From Trinickia caryophylli (GTDB taxonomy: Bacteria > Pseudomonadota > Gammaproteobacteria > Burkholderiales > Burkholderiaceae), in contig NZ_CP139970.1 of assembly GCF_034424545.1 (NCBI RefSeq), forward strand, positions 4,092,001 to 4,156,000: a stretch of 64,000 nucleotides of DNA. The letters run 5' to 3'. Within the stretch, counting starts at the first letter, position 1. Each line of letters opens with the position of its first letter. A program made the translations under genes and the position numbers. Of the stretch, positions 17,275 through 25,842 are shown one piece after another. Under the pieces are notes generated by a model that saw nothing but the letters and a program-made list of their open reading frames with translations, made no database searches and was not told the origin of the DNA.

Positions 17275-17327
17275 ACGCCAAAAGACAAAAGGCAGGCGGC
17301 ACGCAGCATTGCTGCGCGGCGCCTGCC
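17275..17327 (-). terminator. Probable Rho-independent terminator of the chemoreceptor gene
   Basis: GCAGGCG (17292-17298) pairs with CGCCTGC (17320-17326), and inside it CGCAGC (17302-17307) pairs with GCTGCG (17311-17316). On the - strand the hairpin is followed by a T-rich tract (TTTTGTCTTTT). It begins 41 bases past the chemoreceptor stop, the expected place for its terminator. Confidence 0.65.
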
Positions 17328-17367
17328 TGCGTGAGTCGATGCCGTGCGGGGCAGTCGGCTGGTCGGG

Positions 17368-19260
17368 TCAGTCGAGCTTGAAGAAACCCACCGTGGTATG
17401 CAGCTCGCGACCCTGCGAGCTGAGGGACTCCGATGCGGCCGCAATCTCTTCGACGAGCGCTGCGTTTTGCTGCGTCGAGCGGTCCATCAGCGATACGGCT
17501 TGGTTGATCTCGTCGATCGAGCGGCTTTGCTCGAGCGCGGAGGCCGAGATGTCGGTCGTGATGCTGGCGACGTTCGCGATGGCGTCGGTGAGTTCGGCGA
17601 TCGTCCGGCCGGCGAGGCTGACCTGCTCGGCACCGGTCCTCACGTTGTCCACCGACGACTCCAACAAATCCTTGATCTCCTTGGCCGCCGTGGTCGAGCG
17701 CTGTGCGAGGTTGCGAACCTCGGAGGCGACGACGGCGAACCCACGGCCGCTTTCGCCGGCACGGGCCGACTCCACGGCTGCATTCAGCGCGAGGATGTTG
17801 GTCTGGAATGCAATGCCTTCGATCATCGCAACGATGCCGACGATGCGCGCTGACTGTTCGACGGCCGCATCCATCGTGCGCGATGCCGTGGAGACGGCCT
17901 CGTTGCCGCGGCGGGCGACGTCCACGGCCGTGGTGGCCACCTCGTTGACGTCCTTCGCCTGCCGGGCCGTATCGCGCACGGTGCTGGCGAGCTGCTCCAT
18001 CGTCGCGGCCGTTTGCTGGATCGAGGCGGCCTGCTGCTCGGTGCGTGCCGAGAGATCGCCGTTGCCTGCGGATACCTCGCCGGCGGCGAGTTCGAAGTGG
18101 CGGCTGCTGGCCATGACCTTGACGAGCACGCCATGCAGCTTCTCGACGAACGCATTGAACTGCGTGGCCAAATGCCCGACTTCGTCGCTGCTTTGCGCGG
18201 GCAGGCGGCGCGTCATGTCGCCGTCGCCGGAGGCGATCTCGTACATCGAGCCGGCCAGCTTGCGCAATGGCGTGGTCATCTTGCGGCCGAGCGCGACGGT
18301 GATGGCGAGCGCCACCGCGAGCACGAGCAGGCCCACGCCGATCAACGTCGCGGTCAGGCGATTGGCCGCCGCCATCATTTCCGCGTTGGGAATGAGCGCG
18401 TAGTACTTCCAGCCGTTTCGCGGCGAGGTATAGGTGAAGGCCTGGTACGACGCACCGTTCATGTCCACGGTCGCAAGGCCGTCCGCGGCCGCTGCGAGTT
18501 GTTGGTAGCCGTCGCCGAGACCTTTCATCTCCTTGAATTCATGCGATTTGTCGCGCGGATCGACGAGGATCTTGCCGTTGTTGTCGACGACGATGAGATA
18601 GCCGGTCTGTCCGAAGCGGATACCGTTCGTGAGCTTGGCGAAACCGTCCAGCGTGATGTCGCCTTCGAGGACGCCGATGACCTCGCCCTGCGGATTCTTT
18701 ACGGCGCTGGCGAATGAAATGATGGCGCCGCCCGCCGACGACGCATTCAAATAGGGCGCGGGCCTGACGACCTTGTCGGGGGCGGTCATCGCAAGCTGGT
18801 ACCAGGGTCTCACGCGCGGGTCGTAGTGGGCGCCATTGAAGCTCTCGATCGGCCACTGCACGTAGCCGCCCCATTTGGTTCCCATGTCGAGGTACCGCAT
18901 ATTCGGGTGACTGTCGCCGAACGCCTTGAGCAGCGCAAAGATCGCGCGCTCGACCGGCCCGTTGGACTCGGGCGTCATGGTGTCGCTGTGCGTCATGTAA
19001 TCGACGAGCGTGTTGTCGGCCGATTGCAGTTGCGCGGTCCTCGCGAGGTACGTGAGGTTCTGTTCGACTTCCTTGAAGAGCCCGTCGAGCGATTCGTCCG
19101 CTTGCTGGATTCTTGCACGGCTCGACTGCTCGAACGCATCGACCGCTTGCCGGCGAACGTTCAGCGCGCCCACCATCGTCAACAATGCCACTGTGATAGC
19201 CAGCGCGGCGCCGGACGCCACGCTGATTCTGAAGGCGATCGAATTGCGAAATTTCACCAC
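17368..19260 (-). CDS. Methyl-accepting chemotaxis protein (dCache sensor)
   Basis: 630 residues from GTG 19260, preceded by GGGGA. Order: N-terminal membrane helix (about 10-33), periplasmic double-Cache domain to about 285 ([54 protein letters not shown]), second helix ([19 protein letters not shown]), HAMP, then the signalling domain. The hairpin tip reads [20 protein letters not shown] in the variant [20 protein letters not shown], followed by [20 protein letters not shown], the core that contacts CheA and CheW. RVRPWY and the downstream Asp are features of amino-acid-sensing dCache domains, so an amino acid ligand is likely but not certain. There is no C-terminal NWETF-type CheR tether. 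Confidence 0.92.
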   Translation of the reverse strand: MVKFRNSIAFRISVASGAALAITVALLTMVGALNVRRQAVDAFEQSSRARIQQADESLDGLFKEVEQNLTYLARTAQLQSADNTLVDYMTHSDTMTPESNGPVERAIFALLKAFGDSHPNMRYLDMGTKWGGYVQWPIESFNGAHYDPRVRPWYQLAMTAPDKVVRPAPYLNASSAGGAIISFASAVKNPQGEVIGVLEGDITLDGFAKLTNGIRFGQTGYLIVVDNNGKILVDPRDKSHEFKEMKGLGDGYQQLAAAADGLATVDMNGASYQAFTYTSPRNGWKYYALIPNAEMMAAANRLTATLIGVGLLVLAVALAITVALGRKMTTPLRKLAGSMYEIASGDGDMTRRLPAQSSDEVGHLATQFNAFVEKLHGVLVKVMASSRHFELAAGEVSAGNGDLSARTEQQAASIQQTAATMEQLASTVRDTARQAKDVNEVATTAVDVARRGNEAVSTASRTMDAAVEQSARIVGIVAMIEGIAFQTNILALNAAVESARAGESGRGFAVVASEVRNLAQRSTTAAKEIKDLLESSVDNVRTGAEQVSLAGRTIAELTDAIANVASITTDISASALEQSRSIDEINQAVSLMDRSTQQNAALVEEIAAASESLSSQGRELHTTVGFFKLD

Positions 19261-19604
19261 GTCATTCCCCTACGTTTTGACGGTCCCGTCTCCCGCCCCA
19301 TAAAAAACCCGAGAGCATGGCGAGGATCGGCCCGCAAGACAGGTTGTCGGCAGGTTTTGCGAATAGTTGACATGGGGTAGACGCGCATTGCCACGTGGGC
19401 GAAGCGCGTCGAAGCCCGAGACGATGCGGGTTTGCGCGTGTCCGCCCCCGTTCGTTCGGAAGGCGCGATCGAGCCCGATGTCGGCGTCGTTCAAACGCCT
19501 GTCGGTTCCTGCATGGTCGGGGGGCCGCACGAACGGCTACGCTCGGAGAGCCGTGCCTCAGCCGGTGCGCGGCAACGCCACAGCAAAAGTAAGGAGACAG
19601 TGCG
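19261..19604. other. Divergent intergenic region between the chemoreceptor and fdhA
   Basis: 344 bases without a gene. It holds a FliA-type promoter for the chemoreceptor (19344-19370, - strand) and the AAGGAGA ribosome-binding site of fdhA at 19591-19597. A TTGACA at 19367-19372 overlaps the FliA -35 on the other strand. No convincing -10 for fdhA could be picked out. Confidence 0.5.
19344..19370 (-). promoter_or_regulatory. FliA (sigma-28) type promoter of the chemoreceptor gene
   Basis: On the - strand TCAACTAT, 11 bases, then GCCGACAA. The flagellar sigma consensus is TAAAGTTT-N11-GCCGATAA: 7 of 8 matches in the -10 element, 5 of 8 in the -35 element and exact spacing. It lies about 85 bases upstream of the GTG start. 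Chemoreceptor genes are classic FliA targets. Confidence 0.65.
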
Positions 19605-20804
19605 ATGAGTAGTAATCGAGGTGTCGTATATCTCGGCCCGGGCAAGGTGGAGGTGCAAAAGATCGATTACCCGAAGATGGTCGACCCGAGCGGGCGCGAT
19701 ATCGGCCACGGCGTCATCCTGAGGGTGGTCAGCACGAACATCTGCGGCTCGGATCAACACATGGTGCGCGGTCGCACGACCGCCCCGGCCGGCCTCGTGC
19801 TCGGTCACGAGATCACGGGCGAAGTGATCGAGGTGGGCCGCGACGTGGAGACGCTGAAGGCCGGCGATCTCGTGTCGGTCCCGTTCAACGTTGCCTGCGG
19901 GCGCTGTGCCATGTGCAAGGAGCAGCACACGGGCGTGTGCCTGAACGTGAATCCGTCGCGGGCGGGCGGCGCATACGGTTACGTGGACATGGGCGGCTGG
20001 ATAGGCGGGCAGGCCGAGTACGTCATGGTGCCGTACGCGGACTTCAATCTGCTGAAGTTTCCCGACCGCGATCGCGCGATGGCCAGGATCCGCGATCTCA
20101 CGTGCCTTTCGGACATTCTGCCGACGGGCTATCACGGTGCGGTGAGCGCGGGCGTGAAGCCGGGTTCCACGGTTTATATCGCGGGGGCGGGGCCGGTCGG
20201 CATGGCCGCTGCCGCATCGGCGCGCCTGCTCGGCGCCGCATGCACGATCGTCGGCGATATGAACGAGCAGCGTCTCGCGCACGCGAAGGCAATGGGCTTC
20301 GAAGTCGTCGATCTCTCGAAGGACGCGACGCTCGGCGATCAGATCGCGCAGATTCTCGGCAAGCCGGAAATCGACTGCGCCGTCGACTGCGTAGGCTTCG
20401 AGGCACACGGTCACGGTGCGTCGGGCCACGCGGAGGAGGCGCCCGCGACCGTGCTCAATTCGCTGATGGAGATCACGCGGCCCGCCGGTGCGATCGGCAT
20501 TCCGGGCTTGTACGTGACCGACGACCCGGGTGCGAAGGATGTCGCCGCGCAGCATGGCAGCCTCAGCATTCGCTTCGGGCTCGGCTGGGCGAAGTCGCAC
20601 TCGTTCCATACGGGGCAGACGCCCGTGCTGAAATACAGCCGGAATCTCATGCAGGCCATTCTGTTCGATCGCCTGCCGATTGCCGAGATCGTCAACGTCA
20701 CGGTGATTTCGCTCGACGAGGCGCCGGAGGGCTACAAGCAATTCGATGGAGGGGCCGCGCGCAAATTCGTCATCGATCCGCACGGATTGCTGAAGGCGGC
20801 GTGA
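19605..20804 (+). CDS. fdhA: Glutathione-independent formaldehyde dehydrogenase
   Basis: 399 residues, the usual length, ATG preceded by AAGGAGA. Zinc-dependent, NAD-linked dehydrogenase oxidising formaldehyde to formate without glutathione. Catalytic zinc ligand C47 sits in NICGSDQHM, with LGHEITGEV after it; the four structural-zinc cysteines are in CGRCAMCKEQHTGVC. The Rossmann motif is AGAGPVGMAAAASARLLGA. The family-specific insert DCVGFEAHGHGASGH and C-terminal AARKFVIDPHGLL fit FdhA rather than ordinary alcohol dehydrogenase. In Burkholderia and Pseudomonas this enzyme clears formaldehyde released by demethylation of dimethylglycine and sarcosine. The betaine-related genes glyA and the M19 dipeptidase lie about 41 kb away, on the far side of the siderophore locus. 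Confidence 0.93.
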   Translation: MSSNRGVVYLGPGKVEVQKIDYPKMVDPSGRDIGHGVILRVVSTNICGSDQHMVRGRTTAPAGLVLGHEITGEVIEVGRDVETLKAGDLVSVPFNVACGRCAMCKEQHTGVCLNVNPSRAGGAYGYVDMGGWIGGQAEYVMVPYADFNLLKFPDRDRAMARIRDLTCLSDILPTGYHGAVSAGVKPGSTVYIAGAGPVGMAAAASARLLGAACTIVGDMNEQRLAHAKAMGFEVVDLSKDATLGDQIAQILGKPEIDCAVDCVGFEAHGHGASGHAEEAPATVLNSLMEITRPAGAIGIPGLYVTDDPGAKDVAAQHGSLSIRFGLGWAKSHSFHTGQTPVLKYSRNLMQAILFDRLPIAEIVNVTVISLDEAPEGYKQFDGGAARKFVIDPHGLLKAA

Positions 20805-20822
20805 CGCCGAAGCAATGACCCG

Positions 20823-20844
20823 GCAGCCGCCCGCCGGCGGCTGC
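20823..20844 (+). terminator. Hairpin after fdhA, probable terminator
   Basis: GCAGCCGCC, a CGCC loop and GGCGGCTGC make a perfect 9-bp stem starting 19 bases after the fdhA stop. Only TTCCCT follows, so the U-tract is weak. It separates fdhA from the siderophore promoter. Confidence 0.5.
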
Positions 20845-20943
20845 TTCCCTCGCGTTCGTGTTCGAAAGCCGGCGGCGGGGGCATGCTTACGTGCCAGCAA
20901 AGGCCAACGAGACGGCCGTTCAAAAAACTATGCAAAAAGCGCC

Positions 20944-20973
20944 TTGACAGCATCGACCCTCCTATCCTAAATT
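20944..20973 (+). promoter_or_regulatory. Sigma-70 type promoter of the siderophore operon
   Basis: TTGACA (20944-20949), an 18-base spacer and TAAATT (20968-20973). The -10 abuts the Fur palindrome that begins at 20974, so bound Fur would cover the transcription start. No ECF-type promoter is evident. Confidence 0.65.
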
Positions 20974-21004
20974 CGTAATGAGAATGAATTGCATTTTCAT
21001 TACG
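20974..21004. promoter_or_regulatory. Fur box controlling the siderophore operon
   Basis: A 31-base near-perfect palindrome with arms CGTAATGA (20974-20981) and TCATTACG (20997-21004) and centre GAATGAATTGCATTT. It matches the overlapping hexamer layout of a Fur site (AATGAGAATGA...CATT). It lies between the -10 box and the first gene. The same 25-base core recurs before the receptor gene with 21 of 25 identical positions (54459-54483). Iron-dependent repression of the operon is inferred from this. Confidence 0.85.
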
Positions 21005-21020
21005 AACGATGGAGAGGGCC

Positions 21021-21263
21021 ATGAGCTGGGGCGACGAGAGCACGCGGTTTGTCGTTGTGGTCAACGACGAAGAGCAGTATTCGATCTGGCCGGAGTACAA
21101 GGCCATACCGGCCGGCTGGCGCGCCGCCGGCAAGTCGGGGCTCAAGGACGAATGCTTGCGGTGGGTCGACGAAGTATGGACCGACATGCGTCCGTTGAGC
21201 CTGCGCAAGGCGATGGCGGAAGCCGAAGCGCAGGCGCGCGGCGGCGAGCAGACGGCAGTCTGA
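21021..21263 (+). CDS. MbtH-like protein
   Basis: 80 residues. Start chosen at ATG 21021 because GGAGAG lies directly upstream; the earlier ATG at 21009 would put that RBS inside the gene. The MbtH signature is complete: [19 protein letters not shown], then [18 protein letters not shown]. MbtH-like proteins bind NRPS adenylation domains and are needed for their folding or activity. As the first gene after the Fur box it is made together with the synthetases. Nothing unusual is seen. Confidence 0.95.
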   Translation: MSWGDESTRFVVVVNDEEQYSIWPEYKAIPAGWRAAGKSGLKDECLRWVDEVWTDMRPLSLRKAMAEAEAQARGGEQTAV

Positions 21264-21266
21264 TCG

Positions 21267-22088
21267 ATGCCCGCCGCGACGCAAAGCTGCGCGGCCGGGC
21301 CGGTGGTGAAGCTCGTGTGCCTCGCGCACGCGGGTGGCAGCGCGGCGCTCTATCGAGACTGGCCACGCCGGCTACCCTCGTTCGTCGAGGTGCATGCACT
21401 TGATCTTCCGGGGCACGGTGCAAAGCATGCTCGGCCGCTTCTCGCCGATTGGCCCGCGCTCGTCGGTGCCGTGGCCGACGAGGTGGCCGGTATCGTGGGC
21501 GCACGCCGGCCGTTCGCAATATTCGGGCATAGCATGGGCGCCCTCGTGGGGCTGGAGCTGGCCCATGCGCTGCGGTTGCGCGGATGCGCCGATCCGGTCT
21601 GGTTCGGCGCATCCGGCACGGTCTCGCCCGCGCGCCGCGCGGTCGAGACGGGCTGGCTCGCATGCGCTCGCGACGTCCTCGTCGAACGCTTGCGCCAGCG
21701 CGGCGGCACGCCCGCCGTGCTGCTCGACGATCACGAATTCATCGATTTCATGCTGCCCGTGCTGCGGGCCGATTTCCATCTGTGCGGTGTGCATCCGATG
21801 CATCTCGCGATGCGTGTGGCGTCCGGCTTTCGGCCGCTCGATTGTCCGATCGACGTCTTCATCGGGCATGACGATCCCGCAACCGGTCATGCGGCCGACG
21901 TCGAAGCATGGTCCGCCGAGACGCTCGCCGATTGTGCGATTCGTCGTTTCGAAGGCGGGCATTTCTTCGTTGCCGATGCGCCGGAGGCCGTACTGGCCGC
22001 CGTGTCGGCCTCCCTTCAGGCCATGTTGGTGCCGCGCGGCCATGGCGCAGGCGATGCTTGCCAATCTTTCGCCGGAGAGCGTTCATGA
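21267..22088 (+). CDS. Type II (editing) thioesterase
   Basis: 273 residues, starting three bases after the MbtH stop. Alpha/beta-hydrolase with LVCLAHAGGSAALYRDWP, the nucleophile elbow GHSMGALVGLEL (Ser about 89), a late Asp in FIGHDDPAT and the catalytic His in EGGHFFVAD. Stand-alone TEII enzymes clear wrongly loaded or stalled acyl groups from carrier proteins of the neighbouring NRPS. The stop overlaps the next ATG (ATGA), giving coupled translation with the hydroxylase. Confidence 0.92.
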   Translation: MPAATQSCAAGPVVKLVCLAHAGGSAALYRDWPRRLPSFVEVHALDLPGHGAKHARPLLADWPALVGAVADEVAGIVGARRPFAIFGHSMGALVGLELAHALRLRGCADPVWFGASGTVSPARRAVETGWLACARDVLVERLRQRGGTPAVLLDDHEFIDFMLPVLRADFHLCGVHPMHLAMRVASGFRPLDCPIDVFIGHDDPATGHAADVEAWSAETLADCAIRRFEGGHFFVADAPEAVLAAVSASLQAMLVPRGHGAGDACQSFAGERS

Positions 22089-23104
22089 TGTCATTGACCC
22101 GCGCCGTCCCGTTCAGGGAGCAGGCGCTGGAACACAACGGCAGCCGGGTGGCCGTGATCGAAGCCCTGGACGGCAGCCCGCTCGACGAAAGCCTTGCCGC
22201 CTTGCGCGCGTGCATCGAGGCGGCACTGCCCCGCTACGGCGGCGCATTGCTGCGCGGCTTCGAGCCGGCAGGCGTGGGCGGCTTCGACCGCTTCGTCTCG
22301 CATTTCGGTCGTCCCCTGGATTACGAATTCGGCTCCACGCCGCGAAGCCGCATCGAGAACCGTGTTTACTCGTCGACGGAATACCCCGCCGACCAGTGGA
22401 TCGACCAGCATAACGAGCAGTCCTACACGCGCCGTTGGCCCGCCCGGATCTGGTTTTACAGCGATATCGCGGCGGAGCGCGGCGGCGCGACGCCGGTGGC
22501 GGACAGCCGGCTCGTCTACGAGCGGCTTTCGCCGTCGCTGCGCCGGCGGTTCGCGCAACGCGGCGTGATGTACGTGCGCAACTACGGCAATGGTCTCGAT
22601 GTGCCGTGGCAACAGGTATTCGGTACGAACGAGCGCGCCGATGTGGACCGCTACTGCCGCGCGCACGGCATCGACCATGAATGGCTCGACGATGGCGAAG
22701 CGCTGCGCACGCGCGAGATCTGCCAGTCCGAGCTGGATCACCCCGCGACCGGCGAGCGCGTCTGGTTCAACCAGGCGCATCTCTTTCACTCCTCGAATCT
22801 GCCAGGCCCGCTGTGCGAGGCGCTGTTGGAAGTCGTGGACGAAGACCGTCTGCCGCGCAATACCTGCTTCGGCGATGGCACGCCGATCGAGGCTTCGATG
22901 CTCGACGAGATTCGCGGCGTTTATCGCGAAACGATGCTCTCGTTTCCGTGGCGCTCCGGCGATCTGATGGTGCTCGACAACGTGCTCATGTCGCACGGCC
23001 GCGCGCCGTACGAGGGCAAGCGCCGCGTGCTCGTCGCGATGACGGGCGAGTCGGGCACCGCCGCCGGGCCTGCGTTGGCCGCATCGGCGGCGACGAACCG
23101 ATAG
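22085..23104 (+). CDS. Fe(II)/2-oxoglutarate dioxygenase of the TauD/SyrP type, probable aspartate beta-hydroxylase
   Basis: 339 residues from ATG 22085, four-base overlap with the thioesterase stop and GGAGAG upstream. TauD/SyrP-type fold: iron ligands H109 and E111 in DQHNEQSY, distal H304 in VLMSHGRAPYEGKRRVLVAM, whose Arg residues would bind 2-oxoglutarate; a conserved FYSDIAAERGGATPVADSR lies between. SyrP-like enzymes hydroxylate the beta carbon of aspartyl carried on a PCP. The first adenylation domain of the synthetase here has an Asp code, and gramibactin-type siderophores contain beta-hydroxyaspartate as an iron ligand, so this is the most likely substrate. Hydroxylation on the carrier protein is inferred; no interface C domain was recognised. 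Confidence 0.85.
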   Translation: MMSLTRAVPFREQALEHNGSRVAVIEALDGSPLDESLAALRACIEAALPRYGGALLRGFEPAGVGGFDRFVSHFGRPLDYEFGSTPRSRIENRVYSSTEYPADQWIDQHNEQSYTRRWPARIWFYSDIAAERGGATPVADSRLVYERLSPSLRRRFAQRGVMYVRNYGNGLDVPWQQVFGTNERADVDRYCRAHGIDHEWLDDGEALRTREICQSELDHPATGERVWFNQAHLFHSSNLPGPLCEALLEVVDEDRLPRNTCFGDGTPIEASMLDEIRGVYRETMLSFPWRSGDLMVLDNVLMSHGRAPYEGKRRVLVAMTGESGTAAGPALAASAATNR

Positions 23105-23174
23105 ACGCGTGCACCGGCGCTCGCGATTCGCCGGCTCGCGAACGATTGAGGATGGCAACCTGGAGAAGGACCCG

Positions 23175-24611
23175 ATGATCACGCATTCAGCTTCGCTTCC
23201 GCTTTTCGACTTCTCGCCGTACGACGGCAAAAGCGAGCATTACGTCTCGCTCGTCAAGGAATTTGCCGCAGCCGCGCCGTTTCGCAGCGCGACGGTCGAC
23301 GAACTCGTGCTCGACGACGATTTTCACCGCCGGCCGCTGCGTCCGGAGGATTTCGAATTCCTCAGGTTCATGAAGCCCGTGCGCCCGCACAACGTGAGCC
23401 GGTTGCCCGCGCTCGCCTCGGGGCGCACGCTGATGTCGATCTACGAGCTCGATATTGCCTGTGCGCCGGCAGGAACCGGTCCCGACGCATGGCAGCGTTT
23501 CGCGCTGTTTCACGCCGAGCACACGCGCGTGCTCGGCGCCCGGATCGCGCCGTTTCTCGAGGCCTATGCGTTCGAGTACCTGACGAAAGATGTCGATACG
23601 AACGAACGGGCCGAGGCCGCGAGCGCACGGCTTGCCGCTATCGTCGACACCGAACTGGCTTTCTGGAACGAAACGTTCGCGCGCCTCGTCGCCAACGACT
23701 ACCTCGAGGAAGGGCTGCGCTTCATCATGGTGCAGCGGTGGTCGCTCGCGGTTTCGAAGCGGCGCGCACTGGCGCGCGCGGCGGCGAGCGGCTTTTTCGA
23801 TTTTCTGCCCCCGCTGGAGCGTCCCACGCTGCATACCGACACACCCGGCGATGCGTTACTCGAACGGGTGGCGGCGATGGCCGGCGTGACTGGGCGTCAG
23901 CACGCGTACTGGCAGTTCTATCTGCCTACGAGCGTGGCGAAGTGCAATCTGCTCTATGCACTCGGGCGGCGTCCCGATCGTGCGTTCGGGCTCGTGGGCG
24001 CCGCGTTCGGCGCGCAGGCCGAATGGCTCGCGTTCGGCCTCGCGCTCGAGCGCGCCTGCCCGCATCTGCAGCCGGCTGGCCGGGCACCCGGCGATGCCGA
24101 GGCGTTGAAGAGCGCGCTCGTCGCGCGCTGCACGACAGCGCTGTGGCGGCTGGCCGAGCATGTCGGTGCAGCCGCGTATGGGCAGAGCGTGCAGGGCATC
24201 GTCGCGGCCGAGCGCCTCGCGGAGCGAGCGCGCTGGGACCTCGGCGAGCAACTGCGGTGGCTCTCGTCGATTCGCCATTATGTCGCGTTCGCGCATCGCA
24301 TCAGCTCGCGCATCGATGCCGAATATCCCGACATCGACCGCGAGACGTTCGTCGAGCCGATGGAGATGTGTTCGACGACACACGTGCACAACGATCATCG
24401 CCTGGTGACGATCGAGGCGGGCGACATGCTCTTTTGGGGCAATGTCGGCATGCGGCTCGAGATGCACGTGGGCGACAAGGTGTTGATCCCCGATGGCCGT
24501 CTGCACGGTTCGACCGTGACTTCGTCGGAGTGTACGTATCATCAGCCGATCATCCCGAACGAATGGGTGGACGCGCTCGTTGCCGAGCTCGATCAGGCGG
24601 CGACAGCCTGA
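23175..24611 (+). CDS. grbD: GrbD-like protein for graminine (C-diazeniumdiolate) formation
   Basis: 478 residues from ATG 23175, with GGAGAAGGA just upstream (the frame is open further 5' but without a better start). The bulk (about 80-380) is helical and rich in His/Glu/Trp, for example FHAEHTRVLGARIAPFLEAY, TELAFWNETFARLV and AYWQFYLPTSVAKCNLLYAL, suggestive of a haem-oxygenase-like diiron fold. Residues 390-470 look like a small cupin: H403, H405 and H408 in THVHNDHRL, then EAGDMLFWGN and H444 in GRLHGS. This two-part layout resembles SznF, which makes N-N bonds from methylarginine. Together with the GrbE-like neighbour it is the hallmark pair of C-diazeniumdiolate siderophore loci. The reaction order is not known from the sequence. 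Confidence 0.75.
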   Translation: MITHSASLPLFDFSPYDGKSEHYVSLVKEFAAAAPFRSATVDELVLDDDFHRRPLRPEDFEFLRFMKPVRPHNVSRLPALASGRTLMSIYELDIACAPAGTGPDAWQRFALFHAEHTRVLGARIAPFLEAYAFEYLTKDVDTNERAEAASARLAAIVDTELAFWNETFARLVANDYLEEGLRFIMVQRWSLAVSKRRALARAAASGFFDFLPPLERPTLHTDTPGDALLERVAAMAGVTGRQHAYWQFYLPTSVAKCNLLYALGRRPDRAFGLVGAAFGAQAEWLAFGLALERACPHLQPAGRAPGDAEALKSALVARCTTALWRLAEHVGAAAYGQSVQGIVAAERLAERARWDLGEQLRWLSSIRHYVAFAHRISSRIDAEYPDIDRETFVEPMEMCSTTHVHNDHRLVTIEAGDMLFWGNVGMRLEMHVGDKVLIPDGRLHGSTVTSSECTYHQPIIPNEWVDALVAELDQAATA

Positions 24612-24765
24612 CGCTCACCGGGTCATGCCCGTTATTCGAGGCGCCACATGAAAGACATCGATACGAAAGGCGTCGCTTCCCCACGACAACAGCACCGACG
24701 TTCCCGGCCGGGAGGCACGGGAAAGCCCGCGCGCGCGTCGCGCTCAACCGTGGAACAGGAAGCGA

Positions 24766-25740
24766 ATGATGGAAGCAGGCAATGGAGGCATGTTCGGCGA
24801 GCCCTCGGGCGGCAGCGCGAAGGGCCGGCCGTTCGTGGCGGACAACTGGCGCAGCCGTGTCATCGAGGGGCATGCGACCGGTCCGGCCGCATCGATTCCC
24901 GAGTGGCTGGCCGCATCGTATGCGACGTTGCGCACGCACGTGCTCGATCCGGCGTATCCGTGCTTTTTCGGCACGATGGCCGAGCGGCGCGGCGAAATGT
25001 TCTACTCGTTCGTAAACGGCAAGGACACGCGCGGTCTCCCGGCAACGATGCAAACCTTCGCTGCGCTCGCGTCGCAGCCGCAGTACCGCAGAAACAATCT
25101 GGCTGTCTTCTTCGAGCCCGATGCGGTGCCCCTCGCGCACGACGAATACCGCGCGTTTTTCTGGCGGATACTGCAGCAGTTGCACGACGTGGACCCGGAT
25201 CCTCAGGCCGACGAGCAGCCGGAACCCTCCGACGAGGCTTGGGAGTTCTCGTACTCGGGCGTGCAAATGTTCGTCGTGTGCGCATGTCCCTCGTTTCGTG
25301 CCCGGCACAGTCGCAACCTCGGGCCCGGCATGGTGCTGCTCTTTCAGCCGCGTTCCGTCTTCGTCGATACGATCACGAACAAGGTCATCGGCCGCGAGGC
25401 GCGCATCGAAGTGCGCAAGCGCCTCGATACCTGGGACGACATTCCCGCGCACCCCGATCTGGGTTTTTACGGCGATCCGGGCAATCTCGAATGGAAGCAG
25501 TATTTTCTCGACGACGCGAACATGCCCGCGGGCGATCGGTGTCCCTTTCTCAAGCGAAAGGGGCGGATGCAGACCGAAGCGTCAGTGCAAGGCGCGGCCC
25601 AGGCGGTGCCGCCATCTGCTGGCGCGCCGCGCACGCGCTTCGAAGAACCGCATTTTGCGCACGAGCGGGGTCGCGAACACGGACACCCGTCCGAGCGGGC
25701 GCAGGCGCTTGCGCCGCACGCCGGCGAAGGGGGCGCATGA
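24766..25740 (+). CDS. grbE: GrbE-like YqcI/YcgG-family protein, probable arginine N-hydroxylase for graminine
   Basis: 324 residues, ATG preceded by AGGAA. YqcI/YcgG signature: YPCFFGTMAERRGEMFYSFV, HDEYRAFFWRILQQLH, CPSFRARHSRNLGPGMVLLF and DRCPFLKRKG at the end of the core; the last 60 residues are a variable tail. The family includes DcsA, a haem protein that N-hydroxylates arginine in D-cycloserine formation. In gramibactin-type loci the homologue GrbE is needed for graminine, whose diazeniumdiolate nitrogens derive from arginine. N-hydroxyarginine as its product here is inference from these relatives. It sits next to the GrbD-like gene, in the same order as expected for that pair. Confidence 0.8.
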   Translation: MMEAGNGGMFGEPSGGSAKGRPFVADNWRSRVIEGHATGPAASIPEWLAASYATLRTHVLDPAYPCFFGTMAERRGEMFYSFVNGKDTRGLPATMQTFAALASQPQYRRNNLAVFFEPDAVPLAHDEYRAFFWRILQQLHDVDPDPQADEQPEPSDEAWEFSYSGVQMFVVCACPSFRARHSRNLGPGMVLLFQPRSVFVDTITNKVIGREARIEVRKRLDTWDDIPAHPDLGFYGDPGNLEWKQYFLDDANMPAGDRCPFLKRKGRMQTEASVQGAAQAVPPSAGAPRTRFEEPHFAHERGREHGHPSERAQALAPHAGEGGA

Positions 25741-25842
25741 GTTCGGCAAGCTGCGCGGGCTGTTCGTGCACGAGGCCGGGCTGGCTGCCATGAAACCGTC
25801 GCCTCGTCTGGTTCGCGCTCCACTTGTCATCAAAGGAAATAC

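Noticed and set aside
24648..25793. 381-codon frame overlapping the grbE-like gene
   Set aside because: Arg-rich shadow frame; the YqcI/YcgG motifs are in the other frame (24766-25740).
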